64,000 bases of DNA from Anadara kagoshimensis (GCA_021292105.1 CM037860.1:12542698-12606697), one strand, 5' to 3'; counted from the first letter of the stretch, positions 25,101 to 35,947 are shown. A program made the numbers and translations. Notes: generated by a model not told the origin, from the sequence alone.

Positions 25101-27819
25101 ATATTAGTCTGCTGTTATAGTTTATGGGTACTGTAATGATAGCGTGAGGTATCTGGGTAGTTTTGATAATTTTCCAATCCTTGTTTGAACTGTTTTGAAT
25201 ATGATATACAGATGCATGTTCAACTCACAATCCTTATGAAAAGGGTCCACTGATTCTAAGCTTGCATAAATACATACTAATACGGGTAAAACATAAAGTC
25301 ACATATCTACTTACCTTTTAAAACTATAGTGACTACAACATGTGAAAATTGACAATAAGATATTAAAGTCAATCTTCTATTCCAGTATTATTTCATATGT
25401 GAATCTGCTATTTGTGTCACTGTCATTGTGAATACGAATTTCGCAATTATAACCTTGAACAAAGATTCGAACCATTTACTTACTTGGGAAAAGGTGTGCA
25501 AATAAATGTTTTGTTGATTTAAAAGGAAAAATCTATTCACTGGAAATTATGCTTAGTCAGCATTGTGTTTCTGTTGTGTAACAGCTTACACAGCAAGGAC
25601 CACGAAACGATAAAAATGATAGAAAGACGCATATATTGAGACCACTGATTACACGTCTCCCTTGTCAGGACGAACACTTGTCATGTGGTTTGTTCAAAAC
25701 TATCCAAATTATTTTACAGAAAATTGGTCAAAAATAGGCACATTTAAAGATGAAAATAATTTAAAGAACCAAGCAGTCATTTTCCATGTTAAATAAATAA
25801 ACCTGTAGCTTAAGCATAACAATATCATTGCATTGTGTTCTCGTGTTCTTAAACAGATGCTACGAAAATATTTAAACTAGCAAGATCAGTGATAAAGAGA
25901 CATAATTAAATAAATTCACACGATATATAGCATGCTGTTAGTATCTGATGAATATTTTAAACATTTAGTGCATGTAGGTATATGTGCCATCAATTTGATA
26001 ATAGAAAAACAATCATAACTTGTTTACTAAAATAATCCACATTATTTCCATTTTCTGACATAAGTATAATCAAGCTATAGTTTCTTTACTTCTGAAATGA
26101 CTTGATGGTGCCTAATGCACTATTATAATTATTCAGGAGCACCCATCATCAATTCCCTGGTGGAAGTTCACATCTTTAATTAACTTTCATATTTCACATC
26201 TTTAACTTAACTTTATAATTTCCTGATGAAAGTTTACAAGTTTAATTTGATAATCCAATTTTTGAAGTTTTTCCTTTGCTTTTGGGATTGTGATTTGGAC
26301 ACGGACATGGTATATTTGTGTTGCATTATAAGTTTCATAGCGTTTGTTCCCCCAGCATTCTCTTTGCTACCATAGTACATTGTATAATTAATATATAATT
26401 TATGTTTGTTTTTGTTTGTTATGGTTATGACACATTTCACTTGCGGTACTGGAACCTTTAACTCGTGTCATTATTGCATCAAATTTAGCGATTACAAATA
26501 TATAAATAATTACACGATCTAATAATCGCTATGAGATTTATTAGCGAGAACCTCCAGCTGCTGTTCCGGAAAATCGTTCAAATCGTTATTACAAAATCAG
26601 GTGGAATCAGCACTAAATCATAGTCTACTTACCCCTCTATCTATGTGGGAAAAACAATCAGTTTGTAAGCGGTGATAAAAATCAATAAATTTGTTTTTAT
26701 TTTTCACGTCTGTGTAGGATGGTCGTGTTTTGTTACACGATAGACTGTGATAAATGAAAAAGTGTTAATTAAAAAGTAAGGATATACAACAACCACATGT
26801 ACTTAATATCCTACGTAATAATTCCCGCTTAATGATTATTATTAATAACATATCAATAGAAAAAATCCCCCTTCTTGTGCCTCGTTTATTTATGGATTGA
26901 TGATAGTTACTTGGAATGCCAAAAAGAAAACATTTTATAGTATAAGACTGTTACATTGGGTGTGCACATTTTGTACCATGTCGATCGCGCAGTTGTCTAA
27001 CAAAGAAGTCATCAAAAAGTGGGAAATTAATTCATTTTGTCTAATTAATGGTCATGTTTTAAATTTGTGTTTGTTTCCTTGGAAACTGAAGTTGTTACGG
27101 CTCTCCACGTTGTACATACAAGATATTTGTGAATTTTATACATGTTGTAAATATAAAACATTTGTGAAGGCGAGCAAGGATTCAATGAAAAATGTCTCAT
27201 TAATTGGATTTTATTCTTCAATTTTGATGTTGTTTCCTTTAAAAATCTGATTTGCATGTATCATGTTCTTTGATTGGCAATTGTATTGGTTAAAGGTTGA
27301 TGAAAAGTTTGACGGTCATTTTTTTCGAAAAATCTAATATATTTAAAACAAATGCATATTTTACATGATGTTTAATTCAGTTCACTTATTTCTATTTTCA
27401 GCCTTGAAAGCCGAGACAACCCATTTTTACCAGGAGGAGAACTAGATATAGAAACAGAAGAATTACTAAAAAGGGCGACAATTATCAGAGATCGATTTAG
27501 TTTAGATGAGCGGAACTTACAAAATGAGTTGGACAATACGACAAAAATGTCTTCACAAAGTCAGGAGGATGGTTTATTACAAATGGAGGCGCAAACTGTT
27601 ATTGAGGAATCAATATCCCCAAAATCCGCCAACGCATCACATACAAACCCCAATAATAAACAAAAACAAAATGGTAAATTAGAGGATTCAAAAGTATCGC
27701 CGGAATCTGTTAAACCGGAAGTACCAAATGATACGGTAGATGGCACTGCGGTCGCGGATGATGCTATGAAAGACAAAAAGAAACAAAAGAAATGTTGTGT
27801 ATTATGTAGCATTGAATGA
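6040..27819 (+). CDS. Two-exon gene for a small protein with a polybasic, cysteine-rich C-terminus
   Basis: Exons 6040-6062 and 27402-27819 join to give 146 codons plus stop. The donor is GG|GTAAGA, the acceptor is a pyrimidine-rich tract ending TTTTCAG, and both junctions are phase 2. The protein starts MEEPDGIG. It then has a motif NPFLPGGELDIETEELL (residues about 13-29), a charged possibly helical part, and a long hydrophilic Ser/Asn/Lys-rich middle. It ends with a Lys-rich stretch followed by Cys139, Cys140 and Cys143 (final residues KCCVLCSIE). There is no signal peptide and no membrane segment. By analogy with other proteins having a basic patch plus terminal cysteines, I infer palmitoylation and attachment to the inner face of a membrane. 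The last four residues, CSIE, have CaaX spacing, but Glu at the last position is unusual for prenylation. Family not recognised. It may be a short isoform of the downstream multi-exon gene. Confidence 0.72.
7666..7839. mobile_element. CAGACCTG family, copy 3
   Basis: Left end GTCCTGTCGAAAGTTTAAC, right end GTTAAACTTTTGACGGACCTA, in the large first intron. Confidence 0.75.
7860..8025 (+). mobile_element. Partial SINE body related to the element at 32650
   Basis: It aligns by eye with the body of the SINE at 32650-32885: AGTTTTCAGTTTGCTAGCC, CCGCAACCATCCCTCGATAT, AATCTTAACCAAGGC, CATTTCTTCACTCTAC. The tRNA-like head is missing. Confidence 0.55.
8311..8502. mobile_element. CAGACCTG family, copy 4
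   Basis: TA then CAGATCTGACAAAAGTTTAAC, and right end GTTAAACTTTCGATAGGTCTG. Confidence 0.75.
8762..8895. repeat. Imperfect ~65-bp tandem duplication
   Basis: GGAACAGAAGTGGGTTTTCAATT..TGCAATAATTA..ATGTTTCTCT is repeated once with small changes. Confidence 0.8.
9274..9908. repeat. 55-bp satellite array, 11 full units plus a partial unit
   Basis: The unit starts CATCTAGAACTATGTCAAGT and ends CAGTCTTAAA, with units beginning exactly every 55 bases from 9274 to 9879. Units differ at a few positions, and variants (for example AGGTAATTATGTCGAAATCAGGG) recur in blocks, showing that groups of units were duplicated together. It lies in the 21 kb intron. Confidence 0.97.
10998..11190 (-). mobile_element. 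Dispersed CACAATCCC/AAGCAAAG element, copy 1
   Basis: The - strand reads TCCAAATCACAATTCCAAAA, then GTGAAAACTGACAAATTTAG, AACACGCAAATTACCACTTG and GAAGTGAGGCTGGATGCCCC, ending near a GACAGGT/TAGCTACA motif. It shares this order of motifs with six other places in the window. No ORF and no clear terminal repeats; class unknown. Confidence 0.6.
12380..12430. repeat. (ATC)n microsatellite
   Basis: About 16 ATC units. The overlapping poly-His frame is an artefact. Confidence 0.97.
13126..13159. repeat. Poly-T tract
   Basis: Uninterrupted T run of over 30 bases. The phrase TTTATTCACTTTTGGATA upstream of it occurs twice (about 12983 and 13097), a small local duplication. Confidence 0.9.
13160..15965. 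other. Intronic stretch without recognised features
   Basis: Within the large first intron. Short open frames have no exon borders or recognisable motifs. Confidence 0.5.
15966..16132. mobile_element. CAGACCTG family, copy 5 (left part only)
   Basis: It starts TA-CAGACATGTCAAAACTTTAAC and carries the interior motifs (GACCGAGATATAGATA, AACTGTCGAGATATAGCTAA). It is cut off where another inverted-repeat element begins at 16133, and no right end was found beyond that. Confidence 0.65.
16133..16361. mobile_element. MITE with ~38-bp terminal inverted repeats
   Basis: The left end GAGCTCTGTAACGCCTTATA is followed by GCAGTGTTGCCGCATAAA. The right end is its inverse with few changes (TTTATGCGACAACACCGCTA..). 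The interior repeats AACGCATAAAG and ATGCGGCG. It sits against, and probably within, the CAGACCTG copy starting at 15966. Confidence 0.8.
17875..17945. repeat. ~35-bp imperfect tandem duplication
   Basis: ACTCCGTACCTG..AAGGTTCATGCT occurs twice in a row. Confidence 0.75.
18283..18480. repeat. 44-bp motif duplicated ~153 bp apart
   Basis: ATCTCCTGTTTGATTGGAGT and the next 22 bases recur at 18437-18480 with one change. The - strand of 18240-18420 gives a hydrophilic coding-like frame, but the two copies lie in different frames and no clear exon borders were found. Confidence 0.7.
19010..20190. repeat. Diverged ~200-bp tandem array, six units
   Basis: The block CATAATTGTT..ATATAATCAT followed by GCAAGAAGGATGGCAGTTATGA, ACTCTTT..AACAGAATATT and AAATATGCTTTACTTCTGAC recurs near 19073, 19274, 19476, 19663, 19869 and 20071 (spacing about 187-206). 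The units are clearly diverged, hence old. Confidence 0.85.
21550..21670. repeat. Short dispersed repeat fragment (TAAAGGTCACCT motif)
   Basis: CCTTAAAGGTCACCTCTATATAAGGGCCACTT is followed 50 bases later by CTTTAAAGACCACCTGCCTATAAAGGTCAT, a degenerate internal duplication. Origin unknown. Confidence 0.45.
22683..22869. mobile_element. CAGACCTG family, copy 6
   Basis: Left end GACCGACCTGACGAAAAGTTAAC with AGCTAACGAAA inside; right end TTTAAATTTCCGTCAGGTCTG followed by TA. Confidence 0.7.
23546..23824. mobile_element. CAGACCTG family, copy 7 (long, with internal triplication)
   Basis: TA-CAGGCCTGTCGAAAGTTTAAC..GTTAAACTTTCGACAGGTCTG-TA, 279 bp. It is longer than other copies because a ~34-bp segment (GAGCTAAC..ACGAATCGAAGTTCGAGTGT) is present three times. 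Its ends are among the best preserved. Confidence 0.85.
24180..24300. repeat. Probable old interspersed repeat fragment
   Basis: CTGTCTTTCACAACCTTGTG..CCTCAATGGATTTTTACTAAACTTACACAAGTG resembles, from memory, a motif common in bivalve interspersed repeats. No ends visible. Confidence 0.3.
24301..26244. other. Intronic stretch without recognised features
   Basis: AT-rich. ACTCACAATCCTTATGAAAAGG at about 25224 may be a remnant of the CACAATCCC family, too short to call. Confidence 0.45.
26245..26330 (-). mobile_element. Dispersed CACAATCCC element, copy 2 (partial)
   Basis: The - strand reads TCCAAATCACAATCCCAAAA followed by GCAAAGGAAAAACTTC, one of the closest matches to the family core. Confidence 0.6.
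27402..27819 (+). CDS. Terminal coding exon of the short protein
   Basis: The acceptor TTCTATTTTCAG is followed by an open frame of 139 codons to a TGA at 27817-27819. The composition is strongly coding-like: acidic, Ser/Asn-rich, then Lys-rich and Cys-rich. A cryptic donor consensus (AATG|GTAAAT) at 27674 ends in phase 1 and could in principle splice in frame to 48582 or 50116. The sequence beyond it still looks coding, so I treat the full exon as the main form. Confidence 0.78.
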
Positions 27820-28608
27820 TTCACAAAGTTGGGATGACAAAATAATGGATAAAAAATTTCATATTTTGGCCTTGCTTGCTTAAGTTGTTAACATCACATT
27901 TTCTTTGGTTGCAGTCCTTTCATAGCAAATTGGAATATAAAGTTTTTAATTTTTTGAAAACGATATGTGCATTTACAAAGAGGAGATGAATCTCTTACTG
28001 AATGAAAGTTTTAATATGCAGTTTGATATGCTACCTAGCTAAAGTAATATTCAGCTGTAATTGGGCGTAATTCCTATTACACAAGGATTGTGAATACAAC
28101 ACAGCAACGTGAAGAAGGTTTAAAACGAGTTTTGAATTATTCAGATTGGAATTTATGGGATTTAGAACAAGATATTGAAATCCACACTGTATATGTGACC
28201 CCAGACACGGTAGCAACGCTGTATTATAGAGGCTGATTTGTGTTCATCGTTAAGCTACGTGCGATTGCCTTTGTGTTATTAGCAATCGACGTTAATATTA
28301 AATGTGCATGAAAGTTTTGTGCCATATAATTCGGTGATTATTTCAATGATTATATTTAAATGAAATGCATTTCCTGTCGTCTGGTGTGGATAAATTACGC
28401 GGGAAATTGTTAAGTTATCTAGTTAAATTGCAAGTGTTTATTCTATAATCAAAATGATCAAGTATTCTAATTCCCCGTAAGTTTGTGCTTCCACAGGGAA
28501 AATACGGCACGTGCAATTGTGTAGAAGAATGAATGCTGTTTTTGTTGCTTAAATTGATTGTCTGGATATTAAAAGTGAACAAATGTTTTGAATGGAAGAA
28601 TGGAAGAA

Positions 28609-28614
28609 AATAAA
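28609..28614 (+). terminator. Candidate poly(A) signal for the short transcript
   Basis: AATAAA lies about 790 bases after the stop of the 27402-27819 exon. It would give a plausible long 3' UTR. Other A/T-rich hexamer variants are nearby, so this is only a candidate. Confidence 0.3.
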
Positions 28615-29943
28615 GAAATACCACTTCATCAGTTACACAACCAAGCCCACTATTTATGTTCCTCGAAATTCGTTGTACATGTTTTCTTTCAAGCTTATGT
28701 GCAAAGTAGACCATATAGCTCATTACACCTGAAGATACGCTACATACTGATTAGTTTTAATGAATCCAGCCATCTTCAAACTTTCGTTTGACCATGTTAT
28801 TTTCGTTGAGTTGTATATCATTTGTCTCATGTTTCGTAAATGCTGAAATACACGACGACTGGAAGCACAATATGGCAAATTGTTAATGTCTTCATATTGG
28901 TATGAATGAATATGTCACGTGGCATTTCAGCAGTGTTTTATTTATTTTGGATTAAATGGTCTATTTTTGGCACGGAGATTACGAAGTTTCATTTATTAAA
29001 TCATTAAATTCCTATGTATATATATTTTACATTGCTCTGCATCGGTATAAATATATATAAATTTGATCCAATCAGAAACGTCCTTAATTGTTCTTTATGT
29101 TGCTAAGCAACGGTTATGGAGAATTATTATAGATTATCTGTACGTAAGTAAAGATTCCTCAGTAAATATTCAATATACGTTAGATGATGATGAGATAGCG
29201 TGGTAATTGTAAGCTGTAAACAACCTTAGTCTGTATATTACTGGTAAAAAAACTCAAAAGTAGAAAACACATACTTGTGTTCTTAATATACTGAGCACAT
29301 ATAGCCATCGTAATTACTACTTGTAACAAAACGGAGATACAATGTGATGGGTCAATAACATCGCAGGTACGATCCCACTCGTGTGGTTGGGTGCAGATTT
29401 AGCCGTCAATCAGAAAGTAAATGATATAAAATTCTGACAATTTTGATGATTCTTATTGAATTAGTTGCACCAAATTTAATCGCTAGTTAAATGAGGTTCA
29501 TTGCTTATTAACTGAGGTTCGGTTCACGGTTCTTGGTGGTTTTAACACTGATCCAAGACACATCATATCAATCAATATAGTAGCAAAAAAATGAAAACCC
29601 CTTGTTGATGTTTAAACTTTGGGCTTAAAATCCATCTTTTAAAATATATTATTTTAAAAACAGCAACGATGCTTTCCATAATACTGCTGGCATAATGGTT
29701 CGTGATTTGGAGATGGACCGTTATGTTTTTGCTTAATCAGTAACACAAATTGATATGTACTTTCAATTTATATATGCTAAATCATTGAATTTTGTATTAT
29801 ATTATCTTGTTAATTGCTATATAGCCCCTTTAAAGAACTGAACTGTAAGAATATGTTGAAATTATCAAGAAGTATTGTACAACAATGTTTCTGCATGGTT
29901 CAAGATAATTGATGATTTGAAGATTAAACAACTATGGAAGTAA

Positions 29944-30115
29944 TCAAACGCAAACATATCTATCCATGTTCAATTCACAATCCCAAAAGCAAAGCAAAAA
30001 TTTTGGAAACTTGCAAATTAATTTAAACGTGTGAATTCCCACTAGGAAAGTGAGGCCCGTATGCTACGGCAAGGTGAAGGCCCATTTTTTTCAAGCTAGA
30101 TATACCCGCCACGTA
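29944..30115 (+). mobile_element. Dispersed CACAATCCC element, copy 3
   Basis: CAAACGCAAACATATCTATC, then TTCACAATCCCAAAAGCAAA, GTGTGAATTCCCACTAGG and AAAGTGAGGCCCGTATGC appear in the family order. Confidence 0.65.
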
Positions 30116-32065
30116 AATTATAAATTATTTATGGCGTTCATAAACATGTATTTAGTTGCTTCATACTCTTTCTACCGAGGGAAGCCTAATTGACAAACTT
30201 TGTAAGGAAATCTGTGTGTTGTAATATTCATATATTCGGACAAGATAAAGCATGTTGTTTCAACTGTGATTTTGGTCTCGGATTTCCATATGAAATAGGT
30301 TTGAGCAATGGCTGATGGTTCTAGGTACAATATGGTGGTTCAACAGTTATGTTTCTTTCGTGTTCCCATAGTAGTTCTAATTGTTTGCTCCAATGGATGT
30401 TTGAATTAGATGAAGCAAGATTTACATTGGTTATTCATAAGTATTGTAATGGATACTGGACAGTAGGATGTTTCAACAATAACTTGGATTTTATTTTAAC
30501 ATTGTAAATATTAAATTCAAATACAAGATTTGTGACAATAGGTACATATGTTCGGCCTACAAACAGTTCGATGTTTCAATATATTTTTTGTTCTCAGTTT
30601 CTCATATCTTGATTCAATCGTGATGTTCCAAGAGCGCAGTCCCATGGTATTTTCATTTTGCACGACCTTCAAGATTTACCTTATGCTGACGGCTTGAATT
30701 CATCCCTGATTTTACCTACCAATTCGAAGATAAACGTAACTACTACATTTTCATGGAGATCATAACCCCGACCTTTGTTAAATGGCAAATATACAATTGC
30801 CATACAAATCTAATACATGAACTTTAATATAAAATGCTATACTTGTATAAGGAAGGTCTTGGAATTGAGCAATAGTGTTTGACGTTTCAGTAAAGATTCT
30901 TTCATCTGTATCGAGGCTGTCAATTCTGGAATGAAGAATGCAACCTAAGTAACCGGAGAAAACCATCTTCGATAAGCAAATTAACGAATTTTCTCGCATT
31001 GGGGTCTGTCCCGAGTTAAAGTCGAGCCTATGTGGTAAGAAGTAATGTGATCGGTAGACTTCAATAACAAATCCACACTAATCCTTCCCTGGATCATTAT
31101 TTCTCTACTGGTTGGGAAAAATAGCATCTTTAGGACTTCTTAAGTACTTGGACCACTGAACACTATTTTGTAATCATGCCCCGTCCAATTAGAAAAGAAT
31201 TGGTATTTAAATCGTTTTCACATCTGTCTTAGTGTTATCTATTTATGATGTCATTTGCTATATTGCCAAGAACATTAGATTTTGTGCTTCATCTAAAATA
31301 GAACCACGCTCGCTCTCGATATAGTTAACTGAAAGACTATTGTTTATTTTTATGTGTATTTGTTTCGGGGACCACTTATTATAAAATGGTAAGAGTAAAA
31401 GTGAAATGACTAGACCCCCTCAAAAGTACTTCAGATACCAGACTGAATATTATTTTTCATTGGACCAAGTGTACGTCTGAAGTTTGGAGTGTAATATTCA
31501 GTGGTATAAATATGTATTTATTATACCTGGTAAAGAAGTTTTAGAGTATATAGGATTTGCCACCAAATAGTATAATTTCCGCTCCATAGATTCCATATCT
31601 ATTGAAGGATTTCGGTCAAAATGACACAACTGAATACAAACAAGAGGTGTGCAAGTAAAAAGTCAAGGTCCCTAGTTCAAATCTTTGATTTTGTCCCAGA
31701 AGGTGACGTTGTTGACCGGGGTATTTGTCTCTTAATAGTATGTTTCATTTACTTTGTGTGCTTGGTTGTTGATATTTGTTAGGTATAAGCTTTTCAATTT
31801 CAAATTTCTATGAAATGGTTGAAACATAATTTTGATGCCTGTCAAATTCAGTTTATTTGATCATTAAATGATTGATACAGAAATTATGGAAAAATCTGGA
31901 GTTAGCAACGCAATTAGCAAGTAACATAATCGATAGCTTGATGTAGAAGTAGTTCATAGTTTTTTTGCAAGATCGCCCAAAAACTGACAGAGCTGTAGTT
32001 ATGGATATGAAAAAAAACGTGTATTGCATCGCAATACTATGAAACAATGCGACAGACTTTTCTAC
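30116..32065. other. Intergenic/intronic stretch without recognised features
   Basis: No supported gene or repeat. Short open frames lack splice borders. Confidence 0.45.
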
Positions 32066-32612
32066 TATAAATGCATATAGAATAATACATGGTGAAATCC
32101 ATATCATATGCAATATCTGACCGAGACCCCCCATATCAGGCGACATCAGGCCGAGGGCTTTAGCCCTAGGTTTGATATTGGTCGAGGTCTGATATGGCAT
32201 ATGATAGGATTTCAACATGTTTTATTCTGTTTATCATAAACTTAAATGTTTTACCATTTAAAAACAAATACATGCATTAAATACAGACACTTATAAAGAA
32301 TATAACACAAAATTCAACTTGGTGGGTGGCAATTAGACGTTTAAATGCTTTCCTCAAAATAATCCCAGTCGCATTATATTCCTTTGCAGGCGACCTTTAT
32401 TTATAAGGCGAAAGAATGCCATCGAAGAATTTTCTAATTGATATAGTGATTAGATCTATTTGTTCTGAGTAGCCGGTCTGATATCGAAATCAGACCGGTG
32501 ATATGGCTTTTTCAATCGGGCGCTTGCGGTCGGTGATATGGATGACGTCATTTTAGCCGTATCTTAGCGTGCAGAAACTTCGTATTTACTACAAAGTATA
32601 TGATAAATGTAT
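32066..32612. mobile_element. Composite palindromic element, short copy
   Basis: The left module (about 32080-32235) is self-complementary: CATATCATATGCAATATCTGACC pairs with GGTCTGATATGGCATATG. The right module (32465-32610) contains GCCGGTCTGATATCGAAATCAGACCGG and CGGTGATATGGATGACGTCA. About 225 bases lie between. No ORF. Both modules recur at 35948-37456 in the same order. Confidence 0.7.
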
Positions 32613-32649
32613 GTACATGTTTGTATTATACCCCGTAAGCCACAAGGGA

Positions 32650-32885
32650 ACCTCTGTAGCCATTTGGTCTAAAGCCCGCTAATAGGATCACAACGCATCT
32701 CAACTCCTAGGTTCGAAACCCGCTCGCACAGATCGGTTGAGAATGAGACAAAGTTTGTCAGTTTGCTTGCCGAAAGGTCGGTTGTTTCTTACGGGTTTCC
32801 TCCACCATCCCAGATATGACATCTCGGAATAAATGAAAAATCTTAACTTTGCGTAAAACACAATTTCTCCATTCCACTCATAAAG
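32650..32885 (+). mobile_element. tRNA-headed SINE
   Basis: Head with A-box-like TGGTCTAAAGC and B-box GGTTCGAAACCC, then a body including GTCAGTTTGCTTGCC, GGGTTTCCTCCACCATCCC and AATCTTAACTTTGCG. Related fragments lie at 7860-8025 and about 21958-22015. Confidence 0.7.
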
Positions 32886-33994
32886 TAAATCAAAAACCAG
32901 AGCCATTAAAAAGACAACAAAAGACATGAAGAAAAATCAGAGCAGTGTCAAATACAGCTACCAAGTTTGAAGTTTGGATAAATCTGTTACAGACATACGT
33001 AGTTCTAACAAGATGCAAAGTCATTTCTCTTAAAAAAAAGACGCTTGATGTTTGAAAACAAGCTCTCTATATGAAAAACATAAATACACTCACAAACGTA
33101 ATCTTCAAACAGAAAGGTGTCGAATAATTGAAAACTAGTACCTCTCATTTCAAGAAATGTCTGTCACAAAGTAGCTCACCGAATACCATATTTCTTAGGA
33201 AAAATGCACAAAATAGGATGTGGCAGCCAGGATGACATTAACAATTCTTTAAACTTTGGTTCGATAAGCTAAACAGTTCATAACTATCACAGAAAGAACC
33301 GAGTGCAAACAACGTTATGTTTTCTAGGGTAGATTGGCATGGAGTTGATGACTACATGGATTTCCCCGTATATTGGTCGTAGTGATTTGTGGTTTGGATA
33401 TACTGGACCCATGGCTATTTGGTCTATGAAATTCAATTATAGAAAAAAGAAGTACTACTGTGTATGTTGTGCAATTTAATTCATCAATCATGATATATAA
33501 CATCATCAACAAACGCAATAATCTTTGGTTTGTGTCTTTAAGTATTGCATCAACAACAGATAGCATAATTTTAAAATTGAAAAAAGACTTGATGCGAGGC
33601 TAACCAACGGCCTCTTCTTATAATTAAGTAAACTCTTAAGTTAACCCAACTCTTCTTAGTATACCTCCACTTTGAAACGATACACGCAATTACGATCTTT
33701 ATTTTACTGTTTTGCGCTTAATATTCGAGTGGTTTTATTTTCACTATATTTTCGATCAAATACCTTTCAGCGAAAATAATTATATCGCGAAAATTATGAC
33801 CAACAATACCAGATACAAGGACATCGTTCTACTTAATCTGATATAAGCCTATCCGATTCTCTACCTCAAAACAGAACGCTGTGTTTTAAAAGTAGACTTA
33901 ATTTATCACAAATATTGTTTTCTTAATTAAGTAGAAATTAACATCACAGAACTAATTTCTATAGTAACAGACTATTCTTTTTCTTTTTCTCTTC

Positions 33995-34325
33995 AAAACC
34001 ACTGCGGTACCTCAGTTGGAAGAGTGCATGCTCCGTAAGTGGGAGGTCGTGGGTTCGAACCCCGATCGGGTCTGACCAAAGACTTGAAAGTGGGCAGTGA
34101 CTGCGCAAGCACTCGGCATTACGAAATGAAAGTCACGGTTCTTTTGGATGGGAACTTAAAATAAACGAGGTCCTGTCACTCGTGTCGCGATGGGCTTGGC
34201 ACGATAAAGAACCCTGTTGTATATTGCCATCAGCGCAATGCGCAGGCAAAATTTCTGCACCTTCGCCTAAAGCTGGCGACGTCTCGAAATATTATTGACT
34301 GGGACATTAAACACCATTACTTAAC
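33995..34325 (+). mobile_element. tRNA-derived SINE with 13-bp target-site duplication
   Basis: The tRNA-like head (ACCTCAGTTGGAAGAG A box, GGGTTCGAACCCC B box) is followed by a conserved-looking body with GGCACGATAAAGAACCCTGT and CTGGCGACGTCTCGAAATAT, and an end GACATTAAACACCATTACTTAAC. TCTTTTTCTCTTC is present at both flanks (33982-33994 and 34326-34338), marking the insertion exactly. The perfect duplication suggests a fairly recent insertion. Confidence 0.92.
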
Positions 34326-35240
34326 TCTTTTTCTCTTCTGTTACTCTGTCAAACCTAGATAGGCTTGACATAAACGATTTAAAAAATAAGAATTAGAAAA
34401 AATACCAAGAGCTATAAACGATTCATTCATCAAAGAGTACATGTATATTTCTAGGGTGTATATATTTGTGTTGTTGATAGTTCTCCAAAAGTAAATTGTT
34501 GATCATATGAAAACAATTATCACATACTTGTGTCTTGGCATAATCACAAATACATTATGTCTGTAAACAAAACATGCAGCAAATTACATACATTAGCTCA
34601 AGTGAAATGTAACGCTTTAACATAAAGTCAAGGTTCTGAGAACAGACATGTATCTGATGAGAAAACACTTCTTGTTATGTGTTATGTGTTCCATTTTAGA
34701 CTTTGCCTGACTAACCAGTATGGTTGATTAGTTGTAATGTTGTTTTACATCTCAGTCAATAGAGGTTTGCCTATACCGAGTCGAACTTCTTTTAATTTAC
34801 CATACACATTAAAATTATGTTTTACAAAAATATTCAAAAAGGCTTATGTATTTATGTTTTAAGTCGAACATAACTTTAAGCTGGTGTACAATTGGAAGTC
34901 CCGAGACTTTCTGAGCCTCGGAAAACTGCCAACCTTGGGGTAGGGAAATAGAATCTGCTCGTGTAGAACTCCAGCATAGGCACTGTACACCACCTATCAC
35001 CTCTACCAAAATTGAAACACTAAACTGACCACATTTAAAAAACAATTTATAATTTAGGACTTAATGCATCTTACTAGACAACAGGCATTCTCAACAAGTC
35101 CAGACCTGACCCCAGACTCGGACTTTCAAGCAAACAATTCGCAAACTTTTCAAACAATTTTACGTGATGACAAAATAAATCGCATTTTATCGTCATTGGG
35201 TGCCCTGAAGCTCCGAAGCTCAAAGAGGTGCAAAATAAGA

Positions 35241-35475
35241 AATATGGCTCTAGTTTGGCAATCATTCTTTGACTAAGATTTCCTTAACAATTTGGCAATC
35301 TGCGTTGGAATTATGGATGTGCATTTTAAGGAAACTAAATGCAGTTGTTATACGCTTAAAGTAATTTTCCAAATGACACCGTTAATTCCTTAATATCTTG
35401 ACAATTCTTATTTGCCAGATTTAAGTTAAGGAAATCTTAGTTAGGGAATGGCTGTAAAACTAGAGCGCATTTGTA
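35241..35475. mobile_element. Foldback/MITE with ~47-bp inverted ends
   Basis: ATGGCTCTAGTTTGGCAATC..GACTAAGATTTCCTTAAC at the left is mirrored by GTTAAGGAAATCTTAGTTAG..AAACTAGAGCGCAT at the right, around a ~135-bp centre. No ORF. Confidence 0.7.
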
Positions 35476-35947
35476 ACATTTGTCGGTACAACTAAAGGGA
35501 CATAACTCCTATGGGATAACTACAATTAATGGCCCAATCCCAACGCTACTTTGTAGAACATTTGGTGTGTACTATTGGTGTGTAGTTTATTGGTACGACT
35601 GGGATACAATTTAATTCCATTCCATTCGTTTACTGTATAATATAAACTCGCAATTTTACCATTATAAAATATAAAGTTTATATGACGGGCAGTAAATGAC
35701 AAAATAAAACATGTATGATGTAATTATAGAGAGAAACCGACATCATTTTTGAAATGTCTGGAACTACGTACAGAAATTGGCAAACGCTTTGGCATTGAGA
35801 ATGGCACAAAGTGATTTGTATCGCAGATAGTACAACCAATGTGGATGATTTGGTGATTTTCTGAAGTATTATTACTTAGTGTATGTAAGTTGTATTGCTG
35901 CGCATATTATTGTCCGGTTTCTATACTTTTTAGCATTCTATATTAGG

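Noticed and set aside
26897-27250. 117-codon open frame just upstream of the 27402 exon
   Set aside because: Begins in intron sequence, hydrophobic random-like composition, opposite-strand frame equally open.
31853-32218. 121-codon antisense open frame
   Set aside because: Overlaps the palindromic composite element and has no motif or exon border.
34000-34072. Possible true tRNA gene
   Set aside because: Followed by a SINE body and bounded by target duplications, so it is the SINE head.
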